Shown: positions 11,009 through 23,195 of the stretch, one piece after another
How the letters are laid out: each line of letters opens with the position of its first letter
How positions within the stretch are numbered: position 1 is the first letter of the stretch
Assembly (NCBI GenBank): GCA_027405735.1
Contig: JAPEHQ010000003.1
Coordinates: forward strand, 806,001 to 870,000
Source: Mucor racemosus
Taxonomy: Eukaryota; Mucoromycota; Mucoromycetes; Mucorales; Mucoraceae
DNA: 64,000 nucleotides
Direction of reading: 5' to 3'
Made by a program: the position numbers and the translations under genes
The notes under the pieces: generated by a model
Database searches by the model: none
The model's input: only the letters and a program-made list of their open reading frames with translations
Told to the model about the DNA's origin: nothing

Positions 11009-12782
11009 ATGTCCTCTGATGAAGAAGACCTTGATTTGAATGATGACACTACATCACAAATGGAAACAATAACAGATGATGGTGGTGATATTATGGAAAT
11101 TGAAGGTAAAGTAATACGCAAAAAGATGTGATTGAGTCACCCCATGAAGAAAACTAATCTTGTCCCCCTTTAAATTACTCCTTAAAAAATAAAAAATAAA
11201 ACAAAATAAAACATTATAGATCCTTCAGTACAGAATTCACCTGCACCATCACCATTACAACCTTCAATAAACACAAGACAACTTGATGAGAAAATAGATC
11301 CCCAACTTTTGACTTGTGCTTCATATGACTGTGTACCTTTAGTAAAGTAAACAAAGAAATGAAATCAATTAGAAATGCACATTTTTAACTAATAAACGTC
11401 ATAGGCAGCAGCAGTACATCCCTCACCTATCTTTAGTTTAGCAACTACTCGCTGTTATAGATGGGTATTAACAGGCTCAGAGGATGGTTACATTAGGAAA
11501 TGGGATTTTTTTACTTCAATGAATGGCAAAACTGCATTGACTCAGGCACAACGGCATTATTATGTTGATTCAGTAACATTGGCTGGTGTCCTTAGCAGTT
11601 GGTGGGAGAATGAAGAAATACCTGGTACTAGTATAGAGATCAAATCACATGTATAATGATATTGACAATAGTTGCATATTAGAAAGTGTCAAACCAACAG
11701 AAGGATCCGAAGAACCAATCGCCGCATTACCACGAGAGCCCAAACTATCACCTGTGTTTAGTCTAGATATTCATTCCGAAGCATTGTGGGCAGTACAAGG
11801 GTGTGAAAATGGTTCTATTAATTTAACGTCGGTTCGGCATGAGGAAGGTAAATGTCATCATGTGCTTCGAAAGCACACTGCACCTGTTTCTGTTTTGATG
11901 ATCACACCTGATGAGGTTGGTGTGATAAGTGGTTCTTGGGATAAATCCGTCTTGGAATGGGACCTTAACACAGGATCTGTGGTAAGATCGTATGATGGCC
12001 ATAGCTCTCAGATCTCTTCAGTAGAGTTCCAGCCAATTTACACACCTTATTCTAAAACAGATCAGGACACAAATGACGCTGCTTTATTATGGAACAAAAA
12101 AAACGATAATGTACTCATGACTACAAGTATCGATGGTCAGTGTTTGTTATGGGATAGAAGAGAACCAACTCAACAGGCAAGAAAATTGCCTATACCTGAT
12201 AGAAATCCACCATGGTGCTTATCTGTAAGTTTTTTGAAATGAAACATGATTTATATTTAATTTCTTATAAATTCATTCCAAAAAGGCATGTTGGAGTGCA
12301 GATGGATCCAAGATATATGTGGGTAGAAGAAACGGTACTGTAGATGAATATGATTTCGCATCGCAGAAATGGATACAATCCTTCCGTATGCCCGCTAATT
12401 CTGGTCCGGTATCTTGTGTTAAAAGTATGCCAAATGGCAAACATGTTATTTGGTAATTTAATATAAAAAATGTAATGTAATGAAACCAACTGACACTTTG
12501 AAACATAGTGCCTCAAATGATAATATTCGTTTATGGAATACCACAACAGAATCTAATTTCACAATTCGCCCTGATTCGGAACCAGGTTTTGCTAAACCAT
12601 CTAAACTATCATCAATTATTCCATTTAGTATTTTACCAGGTCATCATGGCGGTACTATTTCACATATATCAATTGATCCTACTTGTAAATACATGATTAC
12701 TACCTCAGGTAATCGAGGATGGGATGGTACATCTACAAATGGTTGCTTATTTTATGATATTTCTGCTGTAACATCAGCATAA
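11009..12782 (+). CDS. SPT8: Spt8, WD40 subunit of the SAGA complex
   Basis: 473 residues from six exons: 11009-11105, 11220-11341, 11405-11624, 11683-12224, 12286-12452, 12509-12782, all in phase. In yeast Spt8 helps SAGA bind TBP and regulates its delivery to promoters. The N-terminus is acidic (SSDEEDLDLNDD), as in the family. Then follow WD40 repeats starting with HPSPIFSLATT...WVLTGSEDGYIRKWD. Others read APVSVLMI...VISGSWDKSVLEWD, NVLMTTSIDGQCLLWDRR, SACWSADGSKIYVGRRNGTV and CASNDNIRLWN. The insert VTLAGVLSSWWENEE after the first repeat is characteristic of Spt8 rather than of general WD40 proteins. The fourth exon uses the acceptor at 11682, because the nearer AG at 11670 would give a stop. 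Confidence 0.9.
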
Positions 12783-14019
12783 TAATATGATTTCATTTAT
12801 AAATATATATATATATATAGTAGTAGAAAATTTTTGTCTGATAAAGATATCAGCTATAAAACAATAGAATTTACGAGCAGGGAGAGCTAAAGATGCATAT
12901 TTTGTTTCCAAACAGATATCTTAGATCACTATATAAATAGTTTTAAATAATTTCATATTAGGTTTGAATCAACTTTGTCTGGTATAAAACTCCTTGTATC
13001 TATCAATCAGTATACACTTAATTTTCTCCTGATTTTGTTTTGCTATACCAACTAGACATGCGTTCACTTTTATGAGGGTTGTTTCAAATCCATGAAGAAA
13101 AATTTAGCAGTAGTAGTAGGGTAATTCAATCTCCGAATCTTACTGCTCGCGATTTTCGAGAAAAAAATTGTCGTTTTTAAATTTTTCGTCTCTTTCACGC
13201 ATATTTCTCCAGATTTTACTATACAAATATCTAAGGCTTATTAATTCTTTTATATAGAGCTTTGAATTTCCTATTGAATGATGGTATTTTATAAGAATAT
13301 TTACAGCAAAAATTTTGCATAAATTGGAAAAGTAAAAATAACGGTTTTATCTAAAAAAGCCTAATTTATGAATAATTAAAAGCCAAATAAATACTTTTAC
13401 ATGATTCACTAAAAAGATCTGATCATTTTGGACTTAGAAAAGATATAGTAAAAAATCCCATTTTTAGCGTCAAAAAGTCGATTAAACGATTTTTATCGAT
13501 TTTTGCCTATATCTGTAAGGGTTGAGAGATCAAGTCGCATCGTGTTTTTCATTACCCAAAAAAATTGAGATAAAAATATAAAAATAAGATATTAAATCCA
13601 AGAAATAGTTTGACCAAGTTTGAGCTTCAGATTCGTGCAAAAAGTGCATAAAACAATTCTTGAAAGATTCCATTTTTTGGTGGTTTTAGCAAGATTACAT
13701 TTGATTGGAGGCATAAATCGCATAATATAATTAGATTTTGTATACTTCATTCATTGAGTCAACAAATAATGAGTAATGTCGAGATTTCACTGTATTTTTA
13801 TTGAAACGTCTAATTTTGTGATAGTGACACACAACTCATACTATCGGAAATGCCAATGCTCGGCAAAAAAGCGCTACTCTGGCGTGCCCGCAAGCAACCC
13901 CCAACCATAATGCAAAACGGCCTAAATATGCTTAGATATCATGGTCACACATGGGCCAGTTTCTGTTAAAATGTAAAATTATACAGACCAAATTGAAAAC
14001 TTTCTTGCTCGCTTTTGTC
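12783..14019. other. Intergenic between Spt8 and TFIIE alpha, no gene seen
   Basis: About 1.2 kb, starting with a short (TA)n tract (12800-12820). The middle part (13130-13720) has an even composition reminiscent of very old repeat DNA, but I could not define ends. The last 100 bp are slightly richer in GC and lead into the TFIIE gene. Confidence 0.5.
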
Positions 14020-15410
14020 ATGGAAATTCTCAAAGCTCTCGTTGCAAGAGTTGCAAGAGCGTTTTATGATCCCAAATATATAGCTATTTTAGATGCCTTA
14101 AATAATGCACCACCTAATACCAACGGGTATGAATTTGCCAACTTCCCTTTGTTTTATCTTTGTTTGCTGACCACCCCTTGTTTTTTACGCTAGTGTTCGT
14201 GAAGAGGACCTGGTTTTGACGTTAAAAATGACACCTCGTGATATCCACAGGATTTGTGGTAAACTTAAAGAAGACAGACTTATTAAAATGTAGGATTCCT
14301 TTGTAATTGACTGAAAATATCTCACTTAATGAATATATTGTACAGGGCAAATCGAATGGAACCACGAAAGCAAGATCAACGTCTTATACCCAAAAACTAC
14401 TACTATATCGATTATAAAGAATTTGTGGATGTAGTTAAATGGAAAATGTACAAAATGCAGACATTAGTGCGTGATAATTTACGAACCGAGTCAGAAAATA
14501 AAGGATATGTCTGTAATAACTGTGAGAAGCAATTTTCACCACTTGATGTTTTATCACTAGTAGACATGAGTGATCAATTATTTCACTGTGACATGTGCGA
14601 GCATGTCTTGGAAGAAAACGACAATGCAGAAAATGTAAAGGGTAGTCAACAGATTTTGACTAAATTACGAGAACAATCTCAACCCATCATTACATTACTC
14701 AAGCAAACAGATTCATTGGTTATTCCTTCAAGTTACATTTACAAGCATTCTGCTGGTAGTCGTGCAAGTAAATCTGATGAATATGAATTAGCTATTGCGC
14801 AAGATACAGGCGCAGGCCAAGGTGATATTATCGTTGATCTACAAATGGATAATGAAGCAGCTAGACGTGCCAAGATGGAGGAAGCAGAACAAAAGAGACA
14901 ACAAAATGCACTACCTGTATGGCATCAACAATCTACAATTTCAGGTACAAGTTTGGTTGGAACAGGAGATCGACCAGCGGAGGAAGAGCAAGATGAAGAA
15001 GATACATTTGAAGACATTGGTCCAACTGAAATGGATGCTGATACAGAAGATTATTATGCTAAATATTATGAAAGCTTGAGTAATAATAATAAAGTAGAAG
15101 AGGATCGCGATGTCTTTGAGACAGTGGATACGCAACAATCACTAGTAGAAACATTTGAAAATCAAAGTATCAATGAGAATAGTAATTCAGGCGAAGAATT
15201 TGATGAAGATGAAGACATTCCTTTAGTGTCAGGTAATGTTATTTTTCAACGGTATAAAGTATTATTATTGAAAACAAAAAATTTATATATATATTAGTTA
15301 ATGGTAAAATGATCCCACTTAATGAGGTACAAGAAGAGGATCAAAGAAACATGTCAACAGATGAATATAAAGCTTACTATGAAGCTTGGGAAAATTGGCA
15401 AAATAATTAA
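14020..15410 (+). CDS. TFA1: Transcription initiation factor TFIIE, alpha subunit
   Basis: 400 residues from four exons (14020-14126, 14194-14289, 14346-15232, 15298-15410). TFIIE joins the RNA polymerase II pre-initiation complex and recruits and regulates TFIIH. Residues about 1-95 are the winged-helix domain (MEILKALVARVARAFYD...IHRICGKLKEDRLIK). A zinc ribbon follows with both CxxC pairs present (YVCNNCEKQF...FHCDMCEHVL). The C-terminal third is acidic (EEEQDEEDTFEDIGP...DEDEDIP). The last exon ends with the conserved aromatic tail DEYKAYYEAWENWQNN. The start fits the family N-terminus. The gene ends only 14 bp from the end of the convergent PalA gene. Confidence 0.94.
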
Positions 15411-15424
15411 TCTAAGTAATAAAA

Positions 15425-18071
15425 CTACCAACGAGACCAATTTTTCTGTTGCTGTTGCTCTTGATCTTGAAGTGATAAATTGTCCATACCTAGACTCAAT
15501 TTTCTATGATTTTGAAAAGAGTCAACAAAAAATGCATTAAATGTTTCATGAAAAGGCTATTTCCTTACCTTATAATTTGTTCTGATTCTGATTGTCTTCT
15601 ATAGCAGTAATCTCTGCAGGTATCGCAAAATGTATTTAACCCTTTGGCATGGTCTCCATAGAACTATGACAACATTAATAACCATGTTAATATTGCAATC
15701 GTTTTTCTACTCACTTTTAAACCTTCACTTAAATTGGTCTTGATTTCTTTATATTTAAAGTATGCTTGATTCAAATTTTGTAATGCTTTCTCTCTCTTTG
15801 CACCACTGGATTGATCATTCATTCTTGCTTTATATTGATGATAAGCATCATTCAATTGTCTCAAAATTGCGCTTTGTTGTTCATCTTCATGATCTACAGT
15901 CATTATAAATTTGTCGTATTTTCGTAATTCATCTACAAACAAATCTTCAAATTGAGCTGCTTCAATTTTAATGATAGGTGATTTTGCTGTTAATTCAGCT
16001 GCTTTTTTCAATAACGCAGGTGAGATATCGTCTGCGTTGGATGTCTTTCTGGCCTGGTCCACCAAATCTTTTCTCAGCCTCATATGTTGGTTCATATCTT
16101 CTACTAATTTCTTGATGCGGATCAAACTATCAGAGGGTGAGTTGCCTTCACTAGATGGTATCGAATTCTCCAATTCCTCGCGTGTTAGGCATAACACATC
16201 AATGATATTTGCCCATGTATCAAGTTTGTTTCGAACAATCAAGTCTGCTTTTTGTGCAGAAGTTAAGGTTTGCCTATGTTTTTGACCTTGTGCGGCCAGC
16301 TGTTGTGTTAGGACGTGTGATTCAGGGCGTTGCCATTCTGTAGTATATCTTGATCGAAGAGCTTCGTCGGCCTCATGTTCTTCATCTAATGCATTGAAAG
16401 CATCTTCTAAAATATCGGCATTTTTGGAGGATGCTTTTTGTACTTGTTCCCACATGTCATATAAGGACTGAGATCCACCACCACTTCTTACCTCGGCTGC
16501 TTGTTGTATAATAGATTCTGGTAAACCTGATGTCTCTGTGGTAGCTAAAAGAGCGGGTAAATGCAGCGATTCAATCGAGCTATGGTATAGACTATTTAAT
16601 TCTTCTAATTTATGAACGATATCTTCCTTGATCAAACGTTCTTTGCGATCCACATAGACACTAGCAGCTTGATGTACTGCAAATGGCACAAGCTTTTGAA
16701 ACAAAGGTAATCCAATAACAGGATGTGGTAAATCCTTGTCATGCATCAAAGAGACAGGATCATCTATTTCAGTTGGTGCCTGTGCTTTGACCATTTGTGT
16801 TTTTAAAATAGCTGGTAATGCTGAAGGTAATGGTATACTTTCTAAATAAATCACATCATTGTCTTTTTCTGCACGAGCCAAGTTTGTACTTATAATTTGT
16901 TGCAAACTCCTTAGATCATTCATTACAGTAGGAGCTGCTTTGTATCTTAAATCTAAGGCTCGTCGAACAAACTCTGTAGCTAATTGTAAACGAGCAACTT
17001 CTTCACCATACTTGTCTTGAGAAATGCATTCACATGATTTACGGAATTGAGCAGCTGCATTAAAATGCAATGCTTTAATCTGCATATGTGTAAGCCAGGC
17101 TCGAGGACAAACGTTACTAATAGATGAATTTGATGCTAGTTCACAAGCAGCATCGTAAAAGTCGGCAATTTTGAGAGCTAAACGAGCAATGGTACCATCA
17201 CGTAATTGATCCATAGCTGCTTTTTGCCATACACACTCTTGTGCTTGAGCGAGCATTAGATTGATAAGAGTTTGTAACGCATAAGGTGACATGTCAATAG
17301 TTGGTGCTATTCTCATTTCTGGTACAACAGATTCAAGTAATAACTGAAAGCAACCTGCGGAATGCTAAAAAATATACGTTTAATCAAATGTATACATCGA
17401 ATCGAAATAAAAATACTTACTTGGAAGTAATTGCATGCTCTTTTTATACCTTCTGTAGTTGATCTATTTTCTGCATTACCCAGCTGACTATAAACAGCAC
17501 CTATTGAATAAAGAACACATGCCTTTTCGTAATTCATGTTTCGATGAGATACTGGAAAAGAATAATGTTAACAATTTGAAAAGCTAGAGTAAAAAGAGAT
17601 TTACCTGGTTTTTGTCCTTCCCCGAATGTCAAATACCAAGGAAACTCAATTCCTACCTACAGAAATCATAATAAAATGTTAAATATACACAAAATAGCCT
17701 ATAAATAGATAGTAGTATTTTCATACATCAATTGGAAACTTGGCGCTGATAAACACAAGCTGGGCATAATATCTATAAAGAAATGAATAGATAATTCAAT
17801 AAGTGATTTGAGTATTGCTTTTTTTTTCTCTCTCTCTTTTTTTTTTTTTTTACTTTATAAGTCTATTTAAAGCTTTTTGGTTTGTTTCCATGTAAATACA
17901 ATCATTTCGTAACTCGTCCAATACTCTAAAATCATCTGTATAAAGGTCTGGGTGTTCGGCGTATCCATTTGAAATGTATTCTCTAAGGTACGGCGTCCAT
18001 ATTATTCGTTCTGTCTTCTTGGAGCTGATAGCCAGCATGTTTGTCGTTATATTCAGGGCTTCAGTTGACAT
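15425..18071 (-). CDS. RIM20: PalA/Rim20, BRO1- and V-domain protein of the pH-response pathway
   Basis: 756 residues from seven exons (18071-17854, 17772-17727, 17656-17605, 17551-17421, 17364-15715, 15663-15569, 15503-15425), all in phase. In ascomycetes Rim20/PalA binds Snf7 on endosomes through BRO1 and the PacC/Rim101 factor through YPxL motifs, allowing its proteolytic activation at alkaline pH. The BRO1 domain covers about residues 1-360 ([18 protein letters not shown] is its most conserved part). A helical V domain follows (about 370-710), ending [16 protein letters not shown]. There is no long proline-rich tail as in animal ALIX; the protein ends in a short Gln-rich stretch. An apparent stop at 15664 lies inside the sixth intron. 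Alternative: an ALIX/Bro1 paralog, but length and tail favour PalA. Confidence 0.88.
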
Positions 18072-19039
18072 GATTATTATTATGAAACGCTTTTTAAATA
18101 AGACAAATGGAAAAAAAGAAGCTGAAGAATACGAAAAGGTTAATTTTTTAAAGAAAACTCCATTTTAGATCCCCTCATTTTTTTATGGGATCATCACCAA
18201 ATTTGAAAATGCTTTTACTGTATTTTTAGAGGATTTTTATTTGATTTAGCAATGTCTAATTCTAGAAAAATTGTTTATTATTATTGTATGGCACTTGGAT
18301 CATAACTTTGCTTTTTTTTTTTTTTTCGAAAACACAAAGCTGGAAAAAACGATAAACGCACCTTTTTTATCGTGTACACCGAGTATCTGTATGTACTCAC
18401 TTGGATTAGAAAACAATTTGGGAAGTTGAATAAATGTGGGCAAAAAAGAAAAGAGAGAGATAAACTAACTTGCATACACTGCCTGTTTTGATAGAAAGTT
18501 TTTCTCGATTTCCGTCTTTTGGACATTTGTAAAATCCTTAAAAATTGAGACAAATTTTGATACGAAATCTTTCATCATTTCAGTTTTCTGGCATCAGTAC
18601 CGCAATTTCATCACTATTTTGAAAAGTCAGTATATTATAGAGAGTAAGTATTCCACAGAAAACCATACATGAATGAATGAGATCCGTATGTTTGACTTAT
18701 GTATCGAAGCAAATAATATGATAATAAACAGCTTGGCGTTAAATTTTGGGATTAGTAGAAAATTTGAAATGCATCCTTAAAAAGGCATGAGATTTTTCGA
18801 GGATTGAGTGTAGTTAATTTTGAAAGAAAAAATATGGAAAGATGCTTTGCATGACAACGCTCGTTCATAGCTTTATATTACTTTATTTCTTAGATTTTAA
18901 TACATGAAAAAAATGCTTTAAATTCGAAGATAGAAACAAATCGGATTTTCAATCAGAAGCTTCAATTATCATTTTTGCATGAAAAAAATCTGCTGCTTGA
19001 TTTATTGATTTATCTATGGATTAGATGGCATTTATATTA
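18072..19039. other. Intergenic between PalA and the acidic-protein gene
   Basis: About 970 bp. The first 300 bp upstream of the PalA start contain A/T runs that may be promoter. The rest would include the 3' flank of the downstream minus-strand gene. No further feature seen. Confidence 0.5.
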
Positions 19040-20613
19040 TTACTTGCGTTCGAATTTAGGTGAGCTTCTAGAGCTGCTTCGAGGAGATAGGGGACTTCCA
19101 TTACTATCACCATCGCCATGACAGGAAGCCGCAAAATTTTGCCATTGGGAAGGAACGACAGGGTCTTTTTCCGTGGTTGAAGGTGCAATAGTTGCAGTAG
19201 TTGTGTTATTTTTGGTATCAATCTCTGTTGTTGGCATATTTTCTTTCTTTTCTTCAGGAGCTTCCTCATTTGAATCCTCAATCTTCTCGTTGGCCAATGC
19301 TTCTTTTTGAACATCTTCAAGCTCATTGTCATCATCCGAAGAATATGCATCTGCAAATCGATCATCGTCATCCTCTTCCTCTTCCTCTTCCTCTTCCTCT
19401 TCTTTTTCTATTTCTATTTCTATTTCTTCTCCATTATCCTTATTTTCATTATAGGTGTTCTTAACTTCATCATCGTTGTCCTTATATTCACCGATATTGT
19501 CTTTATTCTCATTACTGTCGACTACAGCATCATTCTCTTCCTGAGTTGTCGTTACGGATTGTTTGCCATTGTTTTTTATTTCGTTTGTAGCATTTTCCTT
19601 TTTGGAGTCAACCTGTTGCTCCAATTCATCATTTTCCACATTTTTCGAATTCTTATTGTTTTTATTCTTTTTGTTTCGTTTATCGTTTTCATTTTTGTGA
19701 TTTGTATTTGGACTAGGGATAAATAATGAGCTCGGAAATGGTAAAGAAGGAAGATTGCCCGGCAAAGTAAAATTGGAACTATCCATCATGCTGGAATAAG
19801 GCATAACGACCCAAATTGGAGGAATCCCTGTTGTTGCTACCTCTGTTGCTAAAGCTTGAGCAGCATCAGGTTGATGGTTGTTTTTGTTCTGCTCTTTTTT
19901 CTTTTGTTCATATAACCGTTCACCACCTAAACAATTAGCAACCTGCATTATATCCTTGTATGTAGTTTTGAACCCCTCAGCGACAGGCTCGTCTAATTCT
20001 TTACACAAGTTAATACTTATTTTTCTTGTAGCTCGTCTCGCGTCACTTCTTTCACTCAATGACATGCTTATTGCTCCTCCCATTGAGCTGGCGACTAATT
20101 TATCAGCAAGATGAATTATGGCTTGTGGTTCTATTGCAGGATAAGAACTCGATATTAAATGGAAAAGTCCTTGCTGAGTAAGGCGAACAAGATAAAAGAA
20201 GCGAAGCATTGCAAAACACTCTCTATCTCCAATTGTGTCCTCTTTCTATAAGCAACATGTCAGTCATCTTTACTTTCTGATGAGACTATATTCTTAACTT
20301 ACATTAGGAACAACAACTTTTTCAAAAATCGCTTCCAGCTTTGACAAAACTCTTCGATCAATTTCTTGATCTTTGATAAAATCTAGTTCTTCCTCTGTGA
20401 GTTCTTCGCCTGCCTTTTGTCTAGCACCAAGTACGTAAGCTAATCGCTTTTTTTTATTATGCGAAATATTCAGTTAGTAAAGATGATTTCCATATCAAAT
20501 GGTATACTATATCCTACCGCATTATCTTTGGCTTCTTCAATTTCTTTTTTGAGAAAGCTTCTACAGCGTGATTTTACCCTTTCGCTAAAGTTAAGTTTCT
20601 TGTGATGATCCAT
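19040..20613 (-). CDS. Acidic protein with Caprin-like N-terminal region (tentative)
   Basis: 481 residues from three exons (20613-20518, 20446-20303, 20245-19040). The N-terminal 190 residues are helical and protein-like (FSERVKSRCRSFLKKEIEEA, AGEELTEEELDFIKDQEIDRR). The GEELTEEELDFI...VLSKLEAIFEK pattern recalls the Caprin dimerisation region (KGERLNQDQLDAV), hence the weak label; Caprins are cytoplasmic RNA-granule proteins. After a short proline-rich segment (TTGIPPIWVVMPYSSMM), the second half is low complexity: Asn/Lys-rich, then a run of 14 or more glutamates and aspartates, then Ser-rich. It ends SSPKFERK. Divergent to the Myb gene with 319 bp between starts. The gene is real by exon phase; its function is not established. 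Confidence 0.72.
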
Positions 20614-20932
20614 GTTTTTGAAATGAAAATTCTAGATCAAGCAATGATATAAACATTTTTTGACATGTTCGAAACTTGTTTCTAAAGTAGAAGGTCACAG
20701 ATGTGCGTCACCTTAAAAAACATTGTGATGAACATTCAAACAGAAAAAGTGATTACAGATTCAAAGGAAAAGCTCTCGCACTCTTTTTTTCGTACGGTTT
20801 GAATAATAATATTAATAATTAGCAATAAAAAGTTTATTCAGGATAAGCTTTTTCTTTATTTTGTTTGATTTCTGTTATGGTAAGTAAAAGATGACATGGG
20901 CAGAATTGAAAATTGAATTGAATTAACCATGT
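20614..20932. promoter_or_regulatory. Divergent promoter between acidic protein and Myb regulator
   Basis: 319 bp between the two start codons, AT-rich with T-runs. No unambiguous TATA box or operator recognised. Confidence 0.4.
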
Positions 20933-22376
20933 ATGAATAAGTATCAGCAGATTTATGATAATTATGGGCAGCATCACCCACAACAACAACAACAACAACA
21001 GCAGCAGCAGCAGCAGCAACAATCATCACAACACCAACATCAACAGCAGCAAGATGACGATAATGTGGATGCACATAATAAATCAATCTTTTTCAATGAA
21101 AGCAATTCGAATCAATCACACTATTCCTCCCCTTTAACTGGTCCTTTTGCTATAAGATACCCTTCATTTGATGCTTCCAATTTTGATCAACATCCACCAC
21201 CACATTATAATCAACCTCAATCAAGTCGAACAGAAGATCACTCATCCATACATGATTTTAATAACTTCCATGCTGTAAATTTAACATGTTTTCTTGTATG
21301 ATTAATTTATATATTAAGACTTTCTATATATATAGATGAGTTCGCCTCAAGATCTAGTTGCAAGTTTAACCAATACACCCGTATTTAGTCATGTTGAAAT
21401 TGGTCAAAGCTCAACTTCTTCGCCCACTGTAACAACAACTGCCACCATTCTTCCACCTCTTAATACTACACCTATAATTATGGCTCCTCTACAGCATCAT
21501 CAAACAACATCACATCAAACTTATCTTTTAGCGCAAAAAAAGCCTTTGAAAGGTTCTCCTCGACCTTCTCGAGAGCGAGCACCGTGGACACCAGAAGAAG
21601 ACAACCTACTTAAATTAGCAGTGCAATTGTATGGTGATAAGACTGAAAAATGGGCTAAAATTGCAGCTTGTGTGCCAGGTCGTACTAATAAAAATTGCAG
21701 AAAGCGTTGGTTTCATTCGCTTGATCCATCATTGCGTAAAGGTGCTTGGACAGAAGAAGAAGATCAGCTATTACGAGAAGGTGTCAGTAAATATCCGAAT
21801 CAATGGAGTAAAATTGCAGATATGTTACCAGGCCGTACTGATGATCAATGTGCAAAACGTTGGCGAGAGAGCTTAGATCCAAGTATTGATAGATCCGAAT
21901 GGACTGCTGCTGAAGATACATTGCTGATGGAAAAATATGAAGAGTATGGATCACAATGGCAAAAAATTGCCTTTTTTTTCGACGGACGACCAGGACTCCA
22001 CTGTCGTAATAGATGGCGTAAATTACAACGAATGGTTCAAGTGAAAAAAGATAAAGAAGGGAATGCCAATGCACCGTTTTTTAACACTATGGCGGGGGAG
22101 CAGCCACTCCGATTTCAGCATACGAACCCTACTTCTTTGGCATCTTCGTCAAAAACTATCCCCGCGATAAATACCACAAATTCCACAAACGCTGAGGTCT
22201 CTGCAGCGAATTTACAATCACAAGCAACAAATCACATCCCGCATCAAATGAATTCGGCAGATGCATCACAGTCATTTCAACACTTGACGACGCTTTTGCA
22301 ACAACAGCAGCAGCAACATCAGCAGCAATTACATCAACAGCAGCAACAACAACAACAGCAGCAGCAGCAGCAGCAG

Positions 22377-22417
<41 letters not shown>

Positions 22418-22430
22418 GCAACAACAACAA

Positions 22431-22480
<50 letters not shown>

Positions 22481-23081
22481 CCCTCATCCTCATCAACATC
22501 CACAGACAGGACAAGATCCCTCGGTTCTAGTCCAATTTAGCAATAATGCTCAACCTCAAGAAGAATACGATGAATATGGAAATGGTATCAAACCATATGG
22601 ATGTGATGTACCTGGATGTTTTGCTGTCTTTGCTGATTCGTCAGGTCTGTTTTATCATATGAAAAACAGCCACCCCAATTTAGAAGGTGTGGGAAAACCG
22701 TTCAGATGTGCCATGGTGAATTGTACGAAAAAGTATAAGAACATCAACGGATTACAATATCATATCAAGGATGCAAAGGGTACAACTGGCCACGGTGGAG
22801 GTATCCTAGCAGATGATGATCGGCCTTATCGCTGTATGATAGGCACTTGTAAAAAGGCATACCGTACAGCGAGTGGGTTTAGATATCATCAACAAAATGG
22901 TCACCAAGTGCAACAGCCATCTGTGTCAATGTCGTCTACATTATCGCTACAGCAACATCAGCAGCAACAACACCAACACCAACACCAACAACACCAGCAA
23001 CACCAACAACACCAACAGCAGCACCAGCAACAACAACAGTTCCGCATGAAACGAGCAAAATGGGTTATGGAGGGTGTCTAA
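20933..23081 (+). CDS. Three-repeat Myb / polyQ / Sfp1-type C2H2 zinc-finger regulator
   Basis: 695 residues from two exons (20933-21274, 21336-23081). A polyQ block near residue 20 is followed by three Myb repeats (about residues 180-335 of the spliced protein). Each repeat has its regularly spaced Trp, and the repeat joins are GRTNKNCRKRWFHSLDPS and GRTDDQCAKRWRESLDPS. A Gln tract of about 60 residues with His interruptions is encoded at 22300-22480. After it come three C2H2 fingers with the CxxxxC spacing and aromatic-GLxYH pattern of the Sfp1 family (CDVPGCFAVF..., CAMVNCTKKYKNINGLQYH, CMIGTCKKAYRTASGFRYH), then a second Gln/His tract. Myb repeats of this type bind AAC-containing sites. 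The combination predicts a DNA-binding transcription factor with two binding modules. The specific target is unknown. Confidence 0.88.
22299..22482. repeat. CAA/CAG trinucleotide tract coding polyglutamine
   Basis: An almost pure CAR array, mixing CAA and CAG with a few CAT codons, inside the Myb/zinc-finger gene. Smaller similar arrays lie at 20982-21050 and 22952-23040. The codon mixing should reduce slippage compared with a pure CAG run. Confidence 0.95.
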
Positions 23082-23145
23082 TTGCGTTTTATATTTATTT
23101 TTTCTTGTACAATTATCTTTCTTTTTTAATTTTATTATTATTATT

Positions 23146-23195
<50 letters not shown>

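Noticed and set aside
15664..15714. Stop codon at 15664 as the natural C-terminus of PalA
   Set aside because: The sequence after GLK begins GTGAGT and ends CATAG; splicing it out yields the family-typical [10 protein letters not shown] continuation in frame.
22156..22514. Minus-strand frames with long Val/Ala or Leu runs
   Set aside because: They are the antisense of the CAR-repeat tract of the Myb/zinc-finger gene.
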